In this document: positions 27,162 through 36,819 of the stretch, one piece after another
Layout: every line of letters starts with the position of its first letter
How positions within the stretch are numbered: position 1 is the first letter of the stretch
From: Flavimarina sp. Hel_I_48
GTDB lineage: Bacteria; Bacteroidota; Bacteroidia; Flavobacteriales; Flavobacteriaceae
DNA: 64,000 nt
Reading direction: 5' to 3'
NCBI RefSeq assembly: GCF_000733945.1
Contig: NZ_JPOL01000003.1
Coordinates: 186,001 to 250,000, forward strand
Program-made: the position numbers and the translations under genes
The notes under the pieces: model-generated
What the model saw: the letters and a program-made list of their open reading frames with translations, nothing else
What the model was told of the DNA's origin: nothing
The model's database searches: none

Positions 27162-28490
27162 TTAGTCGAGATCATATTTCACAATTCCTCTTTTATTTAG
27201 ATATTGCGAAATACTTCTATTTGTGAAATAGGTATTCTCCTTTCTTTCAAGAAACGCTTCAAAATCTTCTACGGAAGTAACGGGATATTCCATTGGGATA
27301 AATCCAAATCCCATATAAATTCCGTCCCGTACGAGTACAAATGCCTCTTCTGAACTGGCGCGCCCTTTCAGTTTTATAAAATAGGATTCCTTTTTAGCCT
27401 GAATAGAGTCAAAAGCTTTCTGTGAACGTTCATTATAAGTATCCTTATTTTCCAATCCCCGGCATACTCCCCTGCACAATACACTGGAACATGCGCCGGA
27501 AGTTCGCTCTAATCCCGCATATCTGTGGCAAAGACTAAATTGGAGGGAAAGGTTTTTTAGTTTGGAAAGAACCGAATCACGATTAAAAGCGATGCTATGC
27601 ATGTTGTCTGAATAGTTCTTTTCAATAGGGAATAACCTAAAAATACCAGAACCGTCCTTTCGCGCCTCAATGGTCCATTGACTGATATTATCTAGTTGCT
27701 GCGTATTGAATTTCGGCTGAAGGCGTGAGATATCCGCAGACTCCAGAAGCAGGGAAATAAGTTCATTGCCCGTTTCTTTATATTCAACAGAAAAGGTTGC
27801 GCTGCAAAGGTCATATTCAAAGGGTGCTTTACTGGCAAAATGTGATTTTACCCGCTCTTTGATCCTGACCGCTTTACCTACGTAAATAACCTCATTTTCT
27901 TTTCCTATAAAATAATAAACCCCGGGGGAATCTGGCAGGGAGTCTATACCTTCAACAGATAGCACACTATCTGTCACAGGATTTGAACGGTCCGGAAAAT
28001 CAAACGGTTGACCGTGTAGAAGGGATTGATATACCTTTGCTATAGCCTGGGCGTCTTTTCCGAATCCTTCACAGGTGACGTCCATATTAAAATCCTTTAC
28101 CAGCGCTTGCAGATCTTTTTTTACCGCGATCAATTTTTGTTGCAAAAGCATTTCTTGAAGTATGGTTCCTTTCGGGATACGCAGCCCTATCTCGCGGAGC
28201 GATTTACGCCAAATCATCTCTGAAAATTTATCGTAAAAAATAACCTCCATACCCTCTAAAACTTCGATGATTTCGGGAAGATGCTCTGCCAAACAAGGCT
28301 GATCTCTTAAAACTTCATTTGTTACCCCACAGAAAATTTCTTCCCTTGGGCTTAAGATTTCCGAAGGTTTAACGAGGATTTTGAGTGCTTTTATGAGGTT
28401 TTCATCATCAAAAACGGCAATGGAAACACTGATTATATTGGCTATTTTGTAATTATTGGAACTTGCCTGTACGTCCAGAAATGCTTTCAT
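27162..28490 (-). CDS. Exonuclease-like/GIY-YIG nuclease fusion protein
   Basis: Residues 1-160 resemble the DnaQ/epsilon 3'-5' exonuclease fold. The first motif reads FLDVQAS (D6 but Q8 in place of the usual Glu), and the usual His of motif III is not found although D146 is, so this domain may be inactive. Residues 185-265 form a GIY-YIG domain like that of UvrC and Cho (G190-V-Y, Y203-V-G, R209 or R213, E250). A cysteine cluster lies near residues 325-352. The gene diverges from a UvrD-type helicase with about 60 bp between them. A role in nucleotide excision or repair is likely. Confidence 0.85.
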   Translation of the reverse strand: MKAFLDVQASSNNYKIANIISVSIAVFDDENLIKALKILVKPSEILSPREEIFCGVTNEVLRDQPCLAEHLPEIIEVLEGMEVIFYDKFSEMIWRKSLREIGLRIPKGTILQEMLLQQKLIAVKKDLQALVKDFNMDVTCEGFGKDAQAIAKVYQSLLHGQPFDFPDRSNPVTDSVLSVEGIDSLPDSPGVYYFIGKENEVIYVGKAVRIKERVKSHFASKAPFEYDLCSATFSVEYKETGNELISLLLESADISRLQPKFNTQQLDNISQWTIEARKDGSGIFRLFPIEKNYSDNMHSIAFNRDSVLSKLKNLSLQFSLCHRYAGLERTSGACSSVLCRGVCRGLENKDTYNERSQKAFDSIQAKKESYFIKLKGRASSEEAFVLVRDGIYMGFGFIPMEYPVTSVEDFEAFLERKENTYFTNRSISQYLNKRGIVKYDLD

Positions 28491-28537
28491 TATATATGCT
28501 ATCTATCGGAAAAATTCCAAATTTATGAATTAATTCC

Positions 28538-28545
28538 TACATTTG
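28538..28545 (+). promoter_or_regulatory. -7 box just upstream of the helicase start
   Basis: TACATTTG fits TAnnTTTG and ends four bases before the GTG start at 28550. If used, the transcript would be leaderless or nearly so. No convincing -33 TTG is seen. Confidence 0.35.
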
Positions 28546-28549
28546 CGGT

Positions 28550-30613
28550 GTGATTGAGGAAAGCAAAAATTTAAGCGGGTATAATAAAAAACAGCAGGAA
28601 GCAATAACTTTTTCCGGCAGGCATTTATTATTGCTAGCCGGTGCCGGCACCGGAAAGACAAAAACCATTGTGGGCCGCGCAGAATACCTACTTCGCAACG
28701 GTTCCCATCCTGATAAAATCCAGATACTTACCTTTACAAAAAGGGCGGCAAGCGAGATTGTAGAGCGTGTAAAAGCCGGGATAAATGGACAGGATGTGCG
28801 TTCACTTAACGGTTCGACCTTTCACAGCTGGTGCAATCAGCTTATTGTTAAATTCCCGAACCTTTTTGGAGCCGCAAATTATACGGTAATTGATCCTGAC
28901 GATCAATTAAGCCTTATGAAAATGGCTTGTGGAACCGCAAGCGAAGACTATGGTAAGACAAGGCTTAAACCCCAACAGATTCTTGATATTTTCTCATTTG
29001 CCCGCAATACCCGCATCAGTCTTACCGAAACCATTCGCAAAGTTATCTATAAAGGAAAACATGATGCGCAAACTGATGAGGATATAGCTCTTATAAATCC
29101 CCAGGTTGCGCTGCTCATCAAAGAATATCAGGCACAAAAATCACGGCAGCAGTATTTGGATTATGATGATCTTCTTTTAGTTGTTGCCAATAGGCTCAAC
29201 AAGGACGAAGAAGCCAGAAAAATCCTTAGTAAATCTTATGATCATATCTTAATAGATGAAATGCAGGATACAAATCCCCTGCAATGGTATTTGTTACAAC
29301 CTTTTGAGAACATATGCAGTTTATTTTGTGTGGGCGATGATGCGCAGTCCATCTACAGTTTTAGGGGTGCAGATTTTAAGAACGTCCATCTTTTTTCAGA
29401 GCGTGTAGCAAATGCCGAGGTTAAAGTGCTGGATAAAAATTACAGATCTACACAAGAAATCCTTGATGTTTCAAATTGGTTACTGGACACCTCCCCTATC
29501 CAGTACAATAAAAAATTAACAGCGAGCAGAGGTACGGGAAAAGTACCGACTATCTTAAATGTTGCGAACCAATTTGAAGAAGCCAACTACATTGCAAATA
29601 CAATTTTGGAAGGTTTTTCCGAAGGTGGCAATTCCTTTTCAGATTTCTTGATATTGAGCAGGTCCCAATACTACACCAGACCATTACAGGCGGTGTTTTT
29701 ACAGAAAAAGATTCCGTATCAAACCTTCGGCGGAAGAAAATTTCTGGAGGCGGCGCATATAAAAGACCTGGTATCTATTTTGCGCGTGATCAACAATCCA
29801 CTTGACGAGATCGCATGGATTCGTTTTTTTACCTTTATTCACGGTATAGGTGCGGTACGGGCAACAAATTATATGTCAGAAGTCATGCGTATGGCTCCGT
29901 TAGATGAGGAACCTCTGGATCTTACCAGCATAATACCGGGAAAAGAAGGTATTAAAGCTAAAAGTTATTATGATGCTGCGTACCAAAACCGGGGCAGTGT
30001 GAAACACGCCGTTCAGGACCTCTATAAAACCATGGAGTTTGATCTTGCCATGAAATACAGTAAAGACTGGTACGAAAAGCGAAAAGGCGACTTTCCCGTT
30101 CTGGAGATCCTATCTGAAAATTATGGCACGCTTGGCGAATTTATTTCAGAAGGTATACTTGACAATTCAGCGAATGTCGCGGGAAGCAATACCCTGGGCG
30201 GTTCTAAGATAAATACTTCAGAATTAAAAGATCATGTTACCATTTCTACCGTACATTCTGCTAAAGGCCTGGAAGCTGACGTTTGCTTTGTACTCAATGT
30301 TTCTCCTAAAACCTATCCCTCAGCGTATAGTCTGGGCAATATTGATGAAATAGAGGAAGATCGCCGTGTGCTTTATGTGGCGCTTACCCGTGCGAAAAAT
30401 GACCTGATTATTACCCGTTCTAAAGAGTCTATTAATGCGTACCACCAGCCAAAAAACGAAAGTGATTCCGGCGATGGAGGAAGTGCGTATTTTTTAGAAG
30501 GTTTACCAGAAGACCTGGCAGTGCAGAAATCTCCCAGGTCATTTTCGGCAAATGTTCAGGATGCCAAAACCGCAAATAAAATTGACCTGGATCTGGGTAT
30601 GGATTTTAGTTAA
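28550..30613 (+). CDS. UvrD/Rep family ATP-dependent DNA helicase
   Basis: This 687-residue superfamily 1A helicase has the full motif set: Q-motif (NKKQQEAI), Walker A AGAGTGKT (residues 30-37), Walker B LIDEMQD, motif III GDDAQSIYSFRGAD, motif IV NYRST, motif V TVHSAKGLEAD and motif VI VALTRAK. The start is a GTG, with no ATG before Walker A. It unwinds DNA 3'-5' in repair or replication restart; which of UvrD, Rep or PcrA it equals is not clear. The divergent GIY-YIG gene supports repair. Confidence 0.95.
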   Translation: MIEESKNLSGYNKKQQEAITFSGRHLLLLAGAGTGKTKTIVGRAEYLLRNGSHPDKIQILTFTKRAASEIVERVKAGINGQDVRSLNGSTFHSWCNQLIVKFPNLFGAANYTVIDPDDQLSLMKMACGTASEDYGKTRLKPQQILDIFSFARNTRISLTETIRKVIYKGKHDAQTDEDIALINPQVALLIKEYQAQKSRQQYLDYDDLLLVVANRLNKDEEARKILSKSYDHILIDEMQDTNPLQWYLLQPFENICSLFCVGDDAQSIYSFRGADFKNVHLFSERVANAEVKVLDKNYRSTQEILDVSNWLLDTSPIQYNKKLTASRGTGKVPTILNVANQFEEANYIANTILEGFSEGGNSFSDFLILSRSQYYTRPLQAVFLQKKIPYQTFGGRKFLEAAHIKDLVSILRVINNPLDEIAWIRFFTFIHGIGAVRATNYMSEVMRMAPLDEEPLDLTSIIPGKEGIKAKSYYDAAYQNRGSVKHAVQDLYKTMEFDLAMKYSKDWYEKRKGDFPVLEILSENYGTLGEFISEGILDNSANVAGSNTLGGSKINTSELKDHVTISTVHSAKGLEADVCFVLNVSPKTYPSAYSLGNIDEIEEDRRVLYVALTRAKNDLIITRSKESINAYHQPKNESDSGDGGSAYFLEGLPEDLAVQKSPRSFSANVQDAKTANKIDLDLGMDFS

Positions 30614-30703
30614 TATTCTACTGAAATGTAGTTTTTAATTTTTTCAGGGCGAAACTAATCTTACGTGCTGAAAGAAAATTGACCCATCGTACCGAGCATT
30701 AAT

Positions 30704-30965
30704 CTGCTAGGAATATTTAATGGTAACTTATCAAAACATTTTGATGAATCTCAGTTAAGGTTACCAACCGTAAAAAACCTTTCAGACGTTTTGAATATTT
30801 CGCCAAAAGATTTGAGTAATTTGCTGCTTACGATTACAGTTCAACATACGAGACAGCGTAATCATGCTAAACTCACCCAAAAAGCAGTGGAATATTTAAT
30901 GACCACTTCAAAATCTATCTGAGAAATTGAGTTTTATGGCATACAGCCGATAGTCCATTTCTATA
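30704..30965 (+). pseudogene. Remnant of an AraC-family transcriptional regulator
   Basis: The frame reads LPTVKNLSDVLNISPKDLSN, clearly like the first helix-turn-helix of flavobacterial AraC regulators. Degraded sequence and KAVEYLMTTSKSI follow, then a TGA where a Ser codon belongs, and EIEFYGIQ beyond it echoes SEIAYELGF of the second helix-turn-helix. A stop lies just upstream at 30680 and there is no start codon. The sensor domain is gone. It is a decayed gene, not functional. Confidence 0.6.
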
Positions 30966-30981
30966 AAAGTCACTAAAACAA

Positions 30982-31016
30982 AAAACCCTGTAAATCATAG
31001 CGTTTACAGGGTTTTG
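30982..31016. terminator. Intrinsic terminator downstream of tRNA-Arg
   Basis: AAAACCCTGTAAA and TTTACAGGGTTTT form a 13-bp stem with A and T runs outside. It serves the minus-strand tRNA and possibly the remnant gene. Confidence 0.85.
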
Positions 31017-31039
31017 ATATCATTTGAACAATGAATTTG

Positions 31040-31113
<74 letters not shown>

Positions 31114-31305
31114 TTTTGACTTTATGCAGCAAAAATAAATGGTTTCTACCTTATTTTTGCGGCTGCAAATATACATTTTTTAATAAAAATCCGGTGGTTT
31201 ATACTGAAAAATGACCGTTTTTAATGCAAAATCGCAACTCTACACTTTTTAACACCTATAACTTTCTAGCAATTATCCATTTACGGTTAAAACACATGTC
31301 ATGGG

Positions 31306-32688
31306 TTAATTCTGATCGATAAGTTTTAAATCGTTAAAATAGTTGCGCGCCCGCTGCATAACTTTTGGTGCTAACCATAAGGTCGCGGTCATTGTGGGAA
31401 TTGCCATTAGTGCGAAAAAGGTATCTATAAGGTTGATCATCGCACTCAAGGATGTTGTTGCACCTATAAGGATACTGGCGATATAAAAATAATTGTAGTA
31501 ATGTTTGTTCTTTGCTCCCAGTAAAAAAGAAAGGCATTTCGTACCATAATAAGAATAGGAAAACAACGATGATACCCCAAAAATAACGATGCACAGCAGT
31601 AACACATAAGGTCCTATAACGGGAATGGCGTCTGCAAAAGCGGCAGCGGTCAATGTGACACCATCCGCATCGCTGGTCTTCCAAACACCGGTAACCAAAA
31701 TAGTCAGCGCGGTAAGTGTACAAACGATTATTGTATCTATAAAAGGCCCCAGCATTGCAACAAGTCCTTCGCGAATAGGTTCACCAGTTTTTGCCGCACC
31801 GTGGGCCATTGGTGCTGTTCCCACACCTGCTTCATTGGAAAAAGCACCCCTACGGATTCCCAAGATGATCAGTCCCCCCACTACTCCACCTAAAAACGGA
31901 TCTCCCAGATAATAGTTTGCAGAGAACGCTTCGGTGAAAATGAGCTTGAAATATATGGGCACCTGAGATGCGTTGACAAATAATATGATGACTACGGAAA
32001 TAAAATAAAGCAGTACCATCGCTGGTACAAGCCGGGAAGCGGTTTTGCTTATGCGATTGAGGCCGCCCAGAATAACAACACCGGTCACCAATGCCAGAAA
32101 AATTCCTATGCCCAGGTTAGATGCAAAACCAACTTCAACGCCGTTGGGCTCAAGCAGAATATCAGAGATGGCCTGAGTGAGTTGGTTTACGTTGAATACG
32201 GGAAGTGCCCCTATCAATCCAGCAATACTGAATAAAATAGCGAGCGGCTTCCAGCTTTTGCCCAGTCCTTCCATAATGAAGTACATAGGTCCACCCTGTA
32301 TCTCCCCAGCGGTATCTTTACCGCGGTACATTATGGCTAGCGAACAGGTAAAAAATTTAGTTCCCATGCCTACAAGCGCACTTATCCACATCCAGAATAC
32401 AGCGCCCGGTCCTCCTATGGCGATCGCTACTGCCACCCCGGCAATATTTCCCATCCCCACGGTAGCACTTAATGCAGTGGTCAATGCCTGAAAATGGCTT
32501 ATTTCGCCGGGATCATCTGGATTATCATATTTACCACGCAATACGTTGATGGCGTGCCCCAGGTACCTAAATGGTAAAAAACGAGAGTAAATAAGAAGGT
32601 AGAGTCCGCCGCCTATAAGTAAAATCAAAAGTGGCAATCCCCAAACAAATGAAGCCAAATCAGCCAAAAAGGTATCAATAGTATGCAT
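31306..32688 (-). CDS. Alanine or glycine:cation symporter (AGCS family)
   Basis: This 460-residue protein has about ten membrane helices and the AGCS signatures, including TALSATVGMGNIAGVA (around residues 67-82) and RGAFSNEAGVGTAPMAH (around 280-296). It imports alanine or glycine with sodium. It is monocistronic. The family is secure; the preferred amino acid is not. Confidence 0.93.
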   Translation of the reverse strand: MHTIDTFLADLASFVWGLPLLILLIGGGLYLLIYSRFLPFRYLGHAINVLRGKYDNPDDPGEISHFQALTTALSATVGMGNIAGVAVAIAIGGPGAVFWMWISALVGMGTKFFTCSLAIMYRGKDTAGEIQGGPMYFIMEGLGKSWKPLAILFSIAGLIGALPVFNVNQLTQAISDILLEPNGVEVGFASNLGIGIFLALVTGVVILGGLNRISKTASRLVPAMVLLYFISVVIILFVNASQVPIYFKLIFTEAFSANYYLGDPFLGGVVGGLIILGIRRGAFSNEAGVGTAPMAHGAAKTGEPIREGLVAMLGPFIDTIIVCTLTALTILVTGVWKTSDADGVTLTAAAFADAIPVIGPYVLLLCIVIFGVSSLFSYSYYGTKCLSFLLGAKNKHYYNYFYIASILIGATTSLSAMINLIDTFFALMAIPTMTATLWLAPKVMQRARNYFNDLKLIDQN

Positions 32689-32754
32689 CCAGGGATTTTG
32701 CTAGTTTGAGAATGTATATAAAGTTTTAAGTGTGTAATTCTGAATTTAAAAAAC

Positions 32755-32797
32755 TAAAAAAACCACTGATTTTTGACTTAAAATCAACGGTTTTTTA
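32755..32797 (-). terminator. Intrinsic terminator of purC
   Basis: AAAAAACC..TGATTTT pairs with AAAATCA..GGTTTTTT, overlapping the last codons of purC and followed on the minus strand by an A/T-rich run. Confidence 0.7.
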
Positions 32798-33734
32798 GCC
32801 AGTTTAGGACATTTTCCTCGATACGCAATTCAATATTTTCTGTTTCTGATTTTTTAAAAGCGCTGTCGGTTATATGTTCAAAAAGCTCAATATAGCGATC
32901 AGATACCGTACCTATGTAATCATCGCTCATTTGAGGTACTTTCTGGCCTGGCTTTCCTTGAAAACCTTCTGCGATTAGCCACTGTCGTACAAACTCTTTA
33001 GAAAGCTGCTTTTGCTGCTCTCCCTTTTTCTGACGTTCTTCGTAGCCTTCCGCATAGAAATAACGGGAAGAATCTGGTGTATGAATTTCATCTATAAGTA
33101 GAATGTTGCCCTCCTTATCTTTTCCAAATTCATATTTCGTATCTACGAGTATAAGTCCGCGTTCTTTTGCTATTTCACTGCCTCGCGCGAATAGCTTTTG
33201 CGTATATTCTTCAAGTACCGCATAATCTTCGGCAGAGACAATGTTTTTTGAAATTATATCTTCTTTGGAAATATCTTCATCGTGATCACCCATTTCCGCT
33301 TTAGTGGCCGGGGTGATGATAGGTTCGGGAAATTTATCATTTTCCTGCATGCCTTCGGGCATCTGTACACCGCAGAGTGTTCTTTTTCCTTCTTTATATT
33401 CCCGTGCTGCATGCCCTGCCAAGTATCCCCGAATGACCATTTCCACTTTAAAGGGTTCGCACTTTTTGCCTACCGCAACATTAGGATCTGGAGTGGCCAG
33501 AAGCCAGTTAGGGACCAAATCCTGCGTATCGTGCATCATTTTGGTAGCGATCTGGTTGAGTATTTGACCTTTGTAGGGAATTCCTTTAGGCATAACGACA
33601 TCAAACGCACTCAGACGGTCTGTAGCGATCATAACAAGGAGGTCGTCTTGAAGGGTATAAACTTCCCGTACTTTGCCTTTGTAAACCTGTTGCTGACCGG
33701 GAAAATTATAATTGGTTTCGGTTATGGTATGCAT
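32784..33734 (-). CDS. purC: SAICAR synthetase
   Basis: This 316-residue enzyme joins CAIR and aspartate in purine synthesis. KGKVREVY at the N-terminus, the [11 protein letters not shown] block, [15 protein letters not shown] VIRGYLAG and the [12 protein letters not shown] segment are typical. Its length matches the longer (about 300-residue) PurC variant rather than the 240-residue form. It is upstream of the AGCS gene but separated by a terminator. Confidence 0.96.
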   Translation of the reverse strand: MHTITETNYNFPGQQQVYKGKVREVYTLQDDLLVMIATDRLSAFDVVMPKGIPYKGQILNQIATKMMHDTQDLVPNWLLATPDPNVAVGKKCEPFKVEMVIRGYLAGHAAREYKEGKRTLCGVQMPEGMQENDKFPEPIITPATKAEMGDHDEDISKEDIISKNIVSAEDYAVLEEYTQKLFARGSEIAKERGLILVDTKYEFGKDKEGNILLIDEIHTPDSSRYFYAEGYEERQKKGEQQKQLSKEFVRQWLIAEGFQGKPGQKVPQMSDDYIGTVSDRYIELFEHITDSAFKKSETENIELRIEENVLNWLKNR

Positions 33735-33862
33735 AATATGATGGGTTTATAACATCCCATTGGTATGGAATTATTATATGTATTTTTATAAGAATGATTT
33801 CTGCTTAATTAGACTTGAAAATTCAGTTTCAGAATAAAAGAATTTTGAATTATAAAAAATTC

Positions 33863-34816
33863 TTAGTTCTGATTTTCAATTCCTCTATAGGCGGCGATCA
33901 CTTCTTTGACCAGTTTATGACGTATCACATCTTTATCATCCAGATACACCATGCCGACACCTTTCACATCTTTGAGGATGAGAATAGCTTCTTTGAGTCC
34001 GCTGATGCTTCTTCGCGGAAGGTCTACCTGACCTGGATCACCGGTAATTAGGAATTTGGCATTTTTACCCATACGCGTCAGGAACATTTTCATCTGCGCA
34101 TGCGTGGTATTCTGGGCTTCATCAAGAATAACAAAGGCATTATCCAGCGTGCGGCCACGCATAAAGGCCATAGGTGCTATTTGAATCACACCTTTCTCTA
34201 TATATGATTCCAGCTTTTCATGAGGTATCATATCCCTTAGACCGTCGTACAGCGGCTGCATATAAGGATCTAATTTTTCTTTGAGATCTCCCGGAAGAAA
34301 ACCCAGGTTTTCACCGGCTTCTACTGCGGGACGGGTAAGGATGATGCGCTTAACTTCTTTGTCTTTAAGTGCTTTTACGGCCAGGGCAACACCTGTGTAG
34401 GTTTTACCTGTTCCGGCAGGTCCTACCACAAAGACCATATCGTTTTTACGGGCAAGGTCAACGATCTTGCGCTGGTTTGCCGTCTGGGCTTTTATTAATT
34501 TACCGCTCACTCCATGTACAAGCACGTCACCACTGGTTGCAGACGTTTCATATTCGTTCCTGTCCACACTGGTAAGTACGCGCTCTATGGAATTCTCATC
34601 AAGTTTGTTGTATTTGCTAAAATGTTCGAGCAACATGGCCATTCTACGGTCAAATTCCTCTAACATATCTTCATCGCCGTACGCCTTAATGTAATTGCCA
34701 CGCGCAACGATTTTCAGTTTGGGGTAATATTTTTTGATTAGTTCAATGTTCACATTGCGCTGCCCAAAGAATTCCCTTGGGGTTATTTCAGAAAGCTCCA
34801 GGATAAGTTCGTTCAA
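33863..34816 (-). CDS. PhoH family ATPase
   Basis: This 317-residue protein has a small N-terminal KH-like region and a PhoH ATPase domain. Walker A is GPAGTGKT (residues 132-139), Walker B is VILDEAQN, and MRGRTL and LITGDPGQVDLP are further family blocks. PhoH/PhoL proteins are linked with RNA metabolism and often sit next to ybeY. Here its divergent neighbour is the SAM hydroxide adenosyltransferase gene. Confidence 0.94.
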   Translation of the reverse strand: MNELILELSEITPREFFGQRNVNIELIKKYYPKLKIVARGNYIKAYGDEDMLEEFDRRMAMLLEHFSKYNKLDENSIERVLTSVDRNEYETSATSGDVLVHGVSGKLIKAQTANQRKIVDLARKNDMVFVVGPAGTGKTYTGVALAVKALKDKEVKRIILTRPAVEAGENLGFLPGDLKEKLDPYMQPLYDGLRDMIPHEKLESYIEKGVIQIAPMAFMRGRTLDNAFVILDEAQNTTHAQMKMFLTRMGKNAKFLITGDPGQVDLPRRSISGLKEAILILKDVKGVGMVYLDDKDVIRHKLVKEVIAAYRGIENQN

Positions 34817-34926
34817 AAGCCGATAGATTTTATAGTAGTAACTATTTAATTATATTTAATTTTGTCCCTAACAAATGTAACTATTTTAAATTACCTACCT
34901 TCCAAAAAGTAGCAACAAAACCCCGA

Positions 34927-35757
34927 ATGGCGATTATCACTCTTACAACAGACTTTGGCCTGAAAGATCACTTTACGGGCGCGGTAAAAGGCGCCATTCT
35001 CAGTGAGCTTGAAAATGCCCGGATTGTGGATATTTCGCACAATGTTTCCCCCTTTCATATTACTGAAGCCGCGTATATAATACAGAATGCTTATGAAAGC
35101 TTTCCAAAAGGAACCATCCATATCATTGGTATTGATTCTGAACGCCATGCCGAAAATGAACATATTGCCGTGAAACTTGATGGTCACTTTTTTATCTGTG
35201 CAAATAATGGCATCATCTCTATGATGACCCGTAACATGGTGCCCGAAGAAATGGTGAAAATCAATATTCACGATCGGCTGAGCACTAATTTTACGGTACT
35301 CGACGTCTTTGTAAAAGTGGCCTGTCATATCGCTCGTGGCGGTACATTGGGAGTTATAGGCAAAAGCATTTCTGAAATAAAGGAAATTACCGGTATCATG
35401 CCCGTAATACATAACGATGGACGGCAGATTATGGGCAATGTAATTTATGTTGACAATTATGGCAATGTCATCACGAATATTACCCGAAAATTGTTTGAAA
35501 GCGTCGCTAAAGGCAGGGCTTTTAAGATCGCGGCACGCACGGCTACCTTTACTAAAATTTACAACCGCTACAGCGAAGCGATTAATTTCAACGTAGAGAA
35601 GGAAAAACGCGATGAAGATGGCAAAAAGCTGGCGCTTTTCAATTCTTCGGGGTATTTAGAGCTTGCCATTTATAAAAGCAATCCCAGCACGGTGGGCAGT
35701 GCCTCTACCCTATTTGGCCTTGATTATAGGGATGCCGTAAGTGTTTATTTTGAATAA
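34927..35757 (+). CDS. SAM hydroxide adenosyltransferase (DUF62)
   Basis: This 276-residue protein belongs to the SAM-dependent halogenase/hydroxide adenosyltransferase family. The TLTTDFGLKDHFTGAVKG opening matches the family, and the two-domain length is normal. Members convert SAM and water to adenosine and methionine; a few fluorinases or chlorinases are exceptions. The 110-bp gap to the divergent phoH gene should hold both promoters. A small ABM-domain gene follows. Confidence 0.9.
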   Translation: MAIITLTTDFGLKDHFTGAVKGAILSELENARIVDISHNVSPFHITEAAYIIQNAYESFPKGTIHIIGIDSERHAENEHIAVKLDGHFFICANNGIISMMTRNMVPEEMVKINIHDRLSTNFTVLDVFVKVACHIARGGTLGVIGKSISEIKEITGIMPVIHNDGRQIMGNVIYVDNYGNVITNITRKLFESVAKGRAFKIAARTATFTKIYNRYSEAINFNVEKEKRDEDGKKLALFNSSGYLELAIYKSNPSTVGSASTLFGLDYRDAVSVYFE

Positions 35758-35784
35758 AGATTATTGACAAACCTTGTTTTTTTT

Positions 35785-36081
35785 ATGCTTATAAGAATCG
35801 TTAAAATGGAATTTGAGGAAGACAAAATAGAGGATTTCAAAGCTTTGTTCGCTCTGGCTGCGCCAAAAATAAAGGCTTCTGAAGGTTGTCACTTTGTTGA
35901 ATTATATCAGGATAAAACAAAACCAAATATATTCTTCACTTATAGCCAATGGAATGATGCAGATGCGCTCGAAAACTATCGGCATAGCGACTTTTTCAAA
36001 ACTACCTGGAAAAACACGAAACAATTATTCAGCAATAAACCCGAAGCCTGGAGCGTTGACAAAGTCAATTCAGCACATTAG
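35785..36081 (+). CDS. Antibiotic biosynthesis monooxygenase (ABM) domain protein
   Basis: The ATG at 35785 (MLIRIVKMEF) gives 98 residues. The sequence fits the dimeric ferredoxin-like ABM fold, with ASEGCHFVELYQD and NIFFTYSQWND as typical strands and HSDFFKTTW near the end. Members include quinol monooxygenases and haem-degrading enzymes. It lies 27 bp after the DUF62 gene and 30 bp before gldF, so it may be in one transcript with either. Confidence 0.85.
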   Translation: MLIRIVKMEFEEDKIEDFKALFALAAPKIKASEGCHFVELYQDKTKPNIFFTYSQWNDADALENYRHSDFFKTTWKNTKQLFSNKPEAWSVDKVNSAH

Positions 36082-36111
36082 TTCTCAAATTCTAACCACA
36101 ACCCATCTCCA

Positions 36112-36819
36112 TTGCTTGCTATTTTTAAAAAAGAAATAAACAGTTTTTTTGCAACCCTAACAGGCTACCTGGTCATTGGTGTTTTTTTACTGATGACGGG
36201 GCTCTTTTTATGGGTTTTTGAAGGGGAATTCAACGTTTTTGATTATGGTTATGCTGATCTAACGCCGTTTTTTCAGCTTTGCCCGTGGATTTTTATGTTT
36301 CTGATCCCAGCGGTTACCATGCGCAGCCTTAGTGACGAGCGCCGTTCTGGCACATTGGAACTGCTGCTAACAAAGCCGCTGGGCGAGACCGCGCTGGTAA
36401 TGGGTAAATTTCTTGCGGCTTCTGTCCTTTTGTGTATCGCGCTCCTTCCCACACTTGTTTATGTCTATGCAATTGATCAGTTAGGGAATCCTGTTGGCAA
36501 TTATGATGCAGGGGTTGTCCTGGGTTCTTATGTGGGACTTCTTTTTCTGGCCATGGCGTATACGGCTATCGGCATTTTTGCCTCCTCCCTTGCACAGAAT
36601 CAGATCGTCGCCTTTATTATTGCGGTTTTGATCAGTTTTATGCTCTATTATGGTTTGGCCCTTTTGGGAAATTTCGAAATTCTTCAACAATGGAGCTTGC
36701 GCGGTCATTTTGATAGCGTTGCCCGTGGGGTCCTGGACACGCGCGATCTGCTCTATTTTATAAGTATAACAGCACTCTTTCTATTTTTTACCGTGCTCCA
36801 GTTAAAATCCAGAAGATAA
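36112..36819 (+). CDS. gldF: Gliding motility ABC transporter permease GldF
   Basis: This 235-residue permease of the ABC-2 type has about six membrane helices and opens AIFKKEINSFFATLTGYLVI, close to known GldF proteins. With GldA and GldG it forms an ABC transporter required for gliding in flavobacteria. No ATG is available, so TTG is the likely start. It is followed without a gap by gldG. GldA, the ATPase, is not in the window. Confidence 0.93.
   Translation: MLAIFKKEINSFFATLTGYLVIGVFLLMTGLFLWVFEGEFNVFDYGYADLTPFFQLCPWIFMFLIPAVTMRSLSDERRSGTLELLLTKPLGETALVMGKFLAASVLLCIALLPTLVYVYAIDQLGNPVGNYDAGVVLGSYVGLLFLAMAYTAIGIFASSLAQNQIVAFIIAVLISFMLYYGLALLGNFEILQQWSLRGHFDSVARGVLDTRDLLYFISITALFLFFTVLQLKSRR

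Noticed and set aside
34891..35412. A 173-codon minus-strand frame across the SAM hydroxide adenosyltransferase gene.
   Set aside because: It is antisense to a clear family member; His/Tyr-rich composition is typical of a shadow frame.
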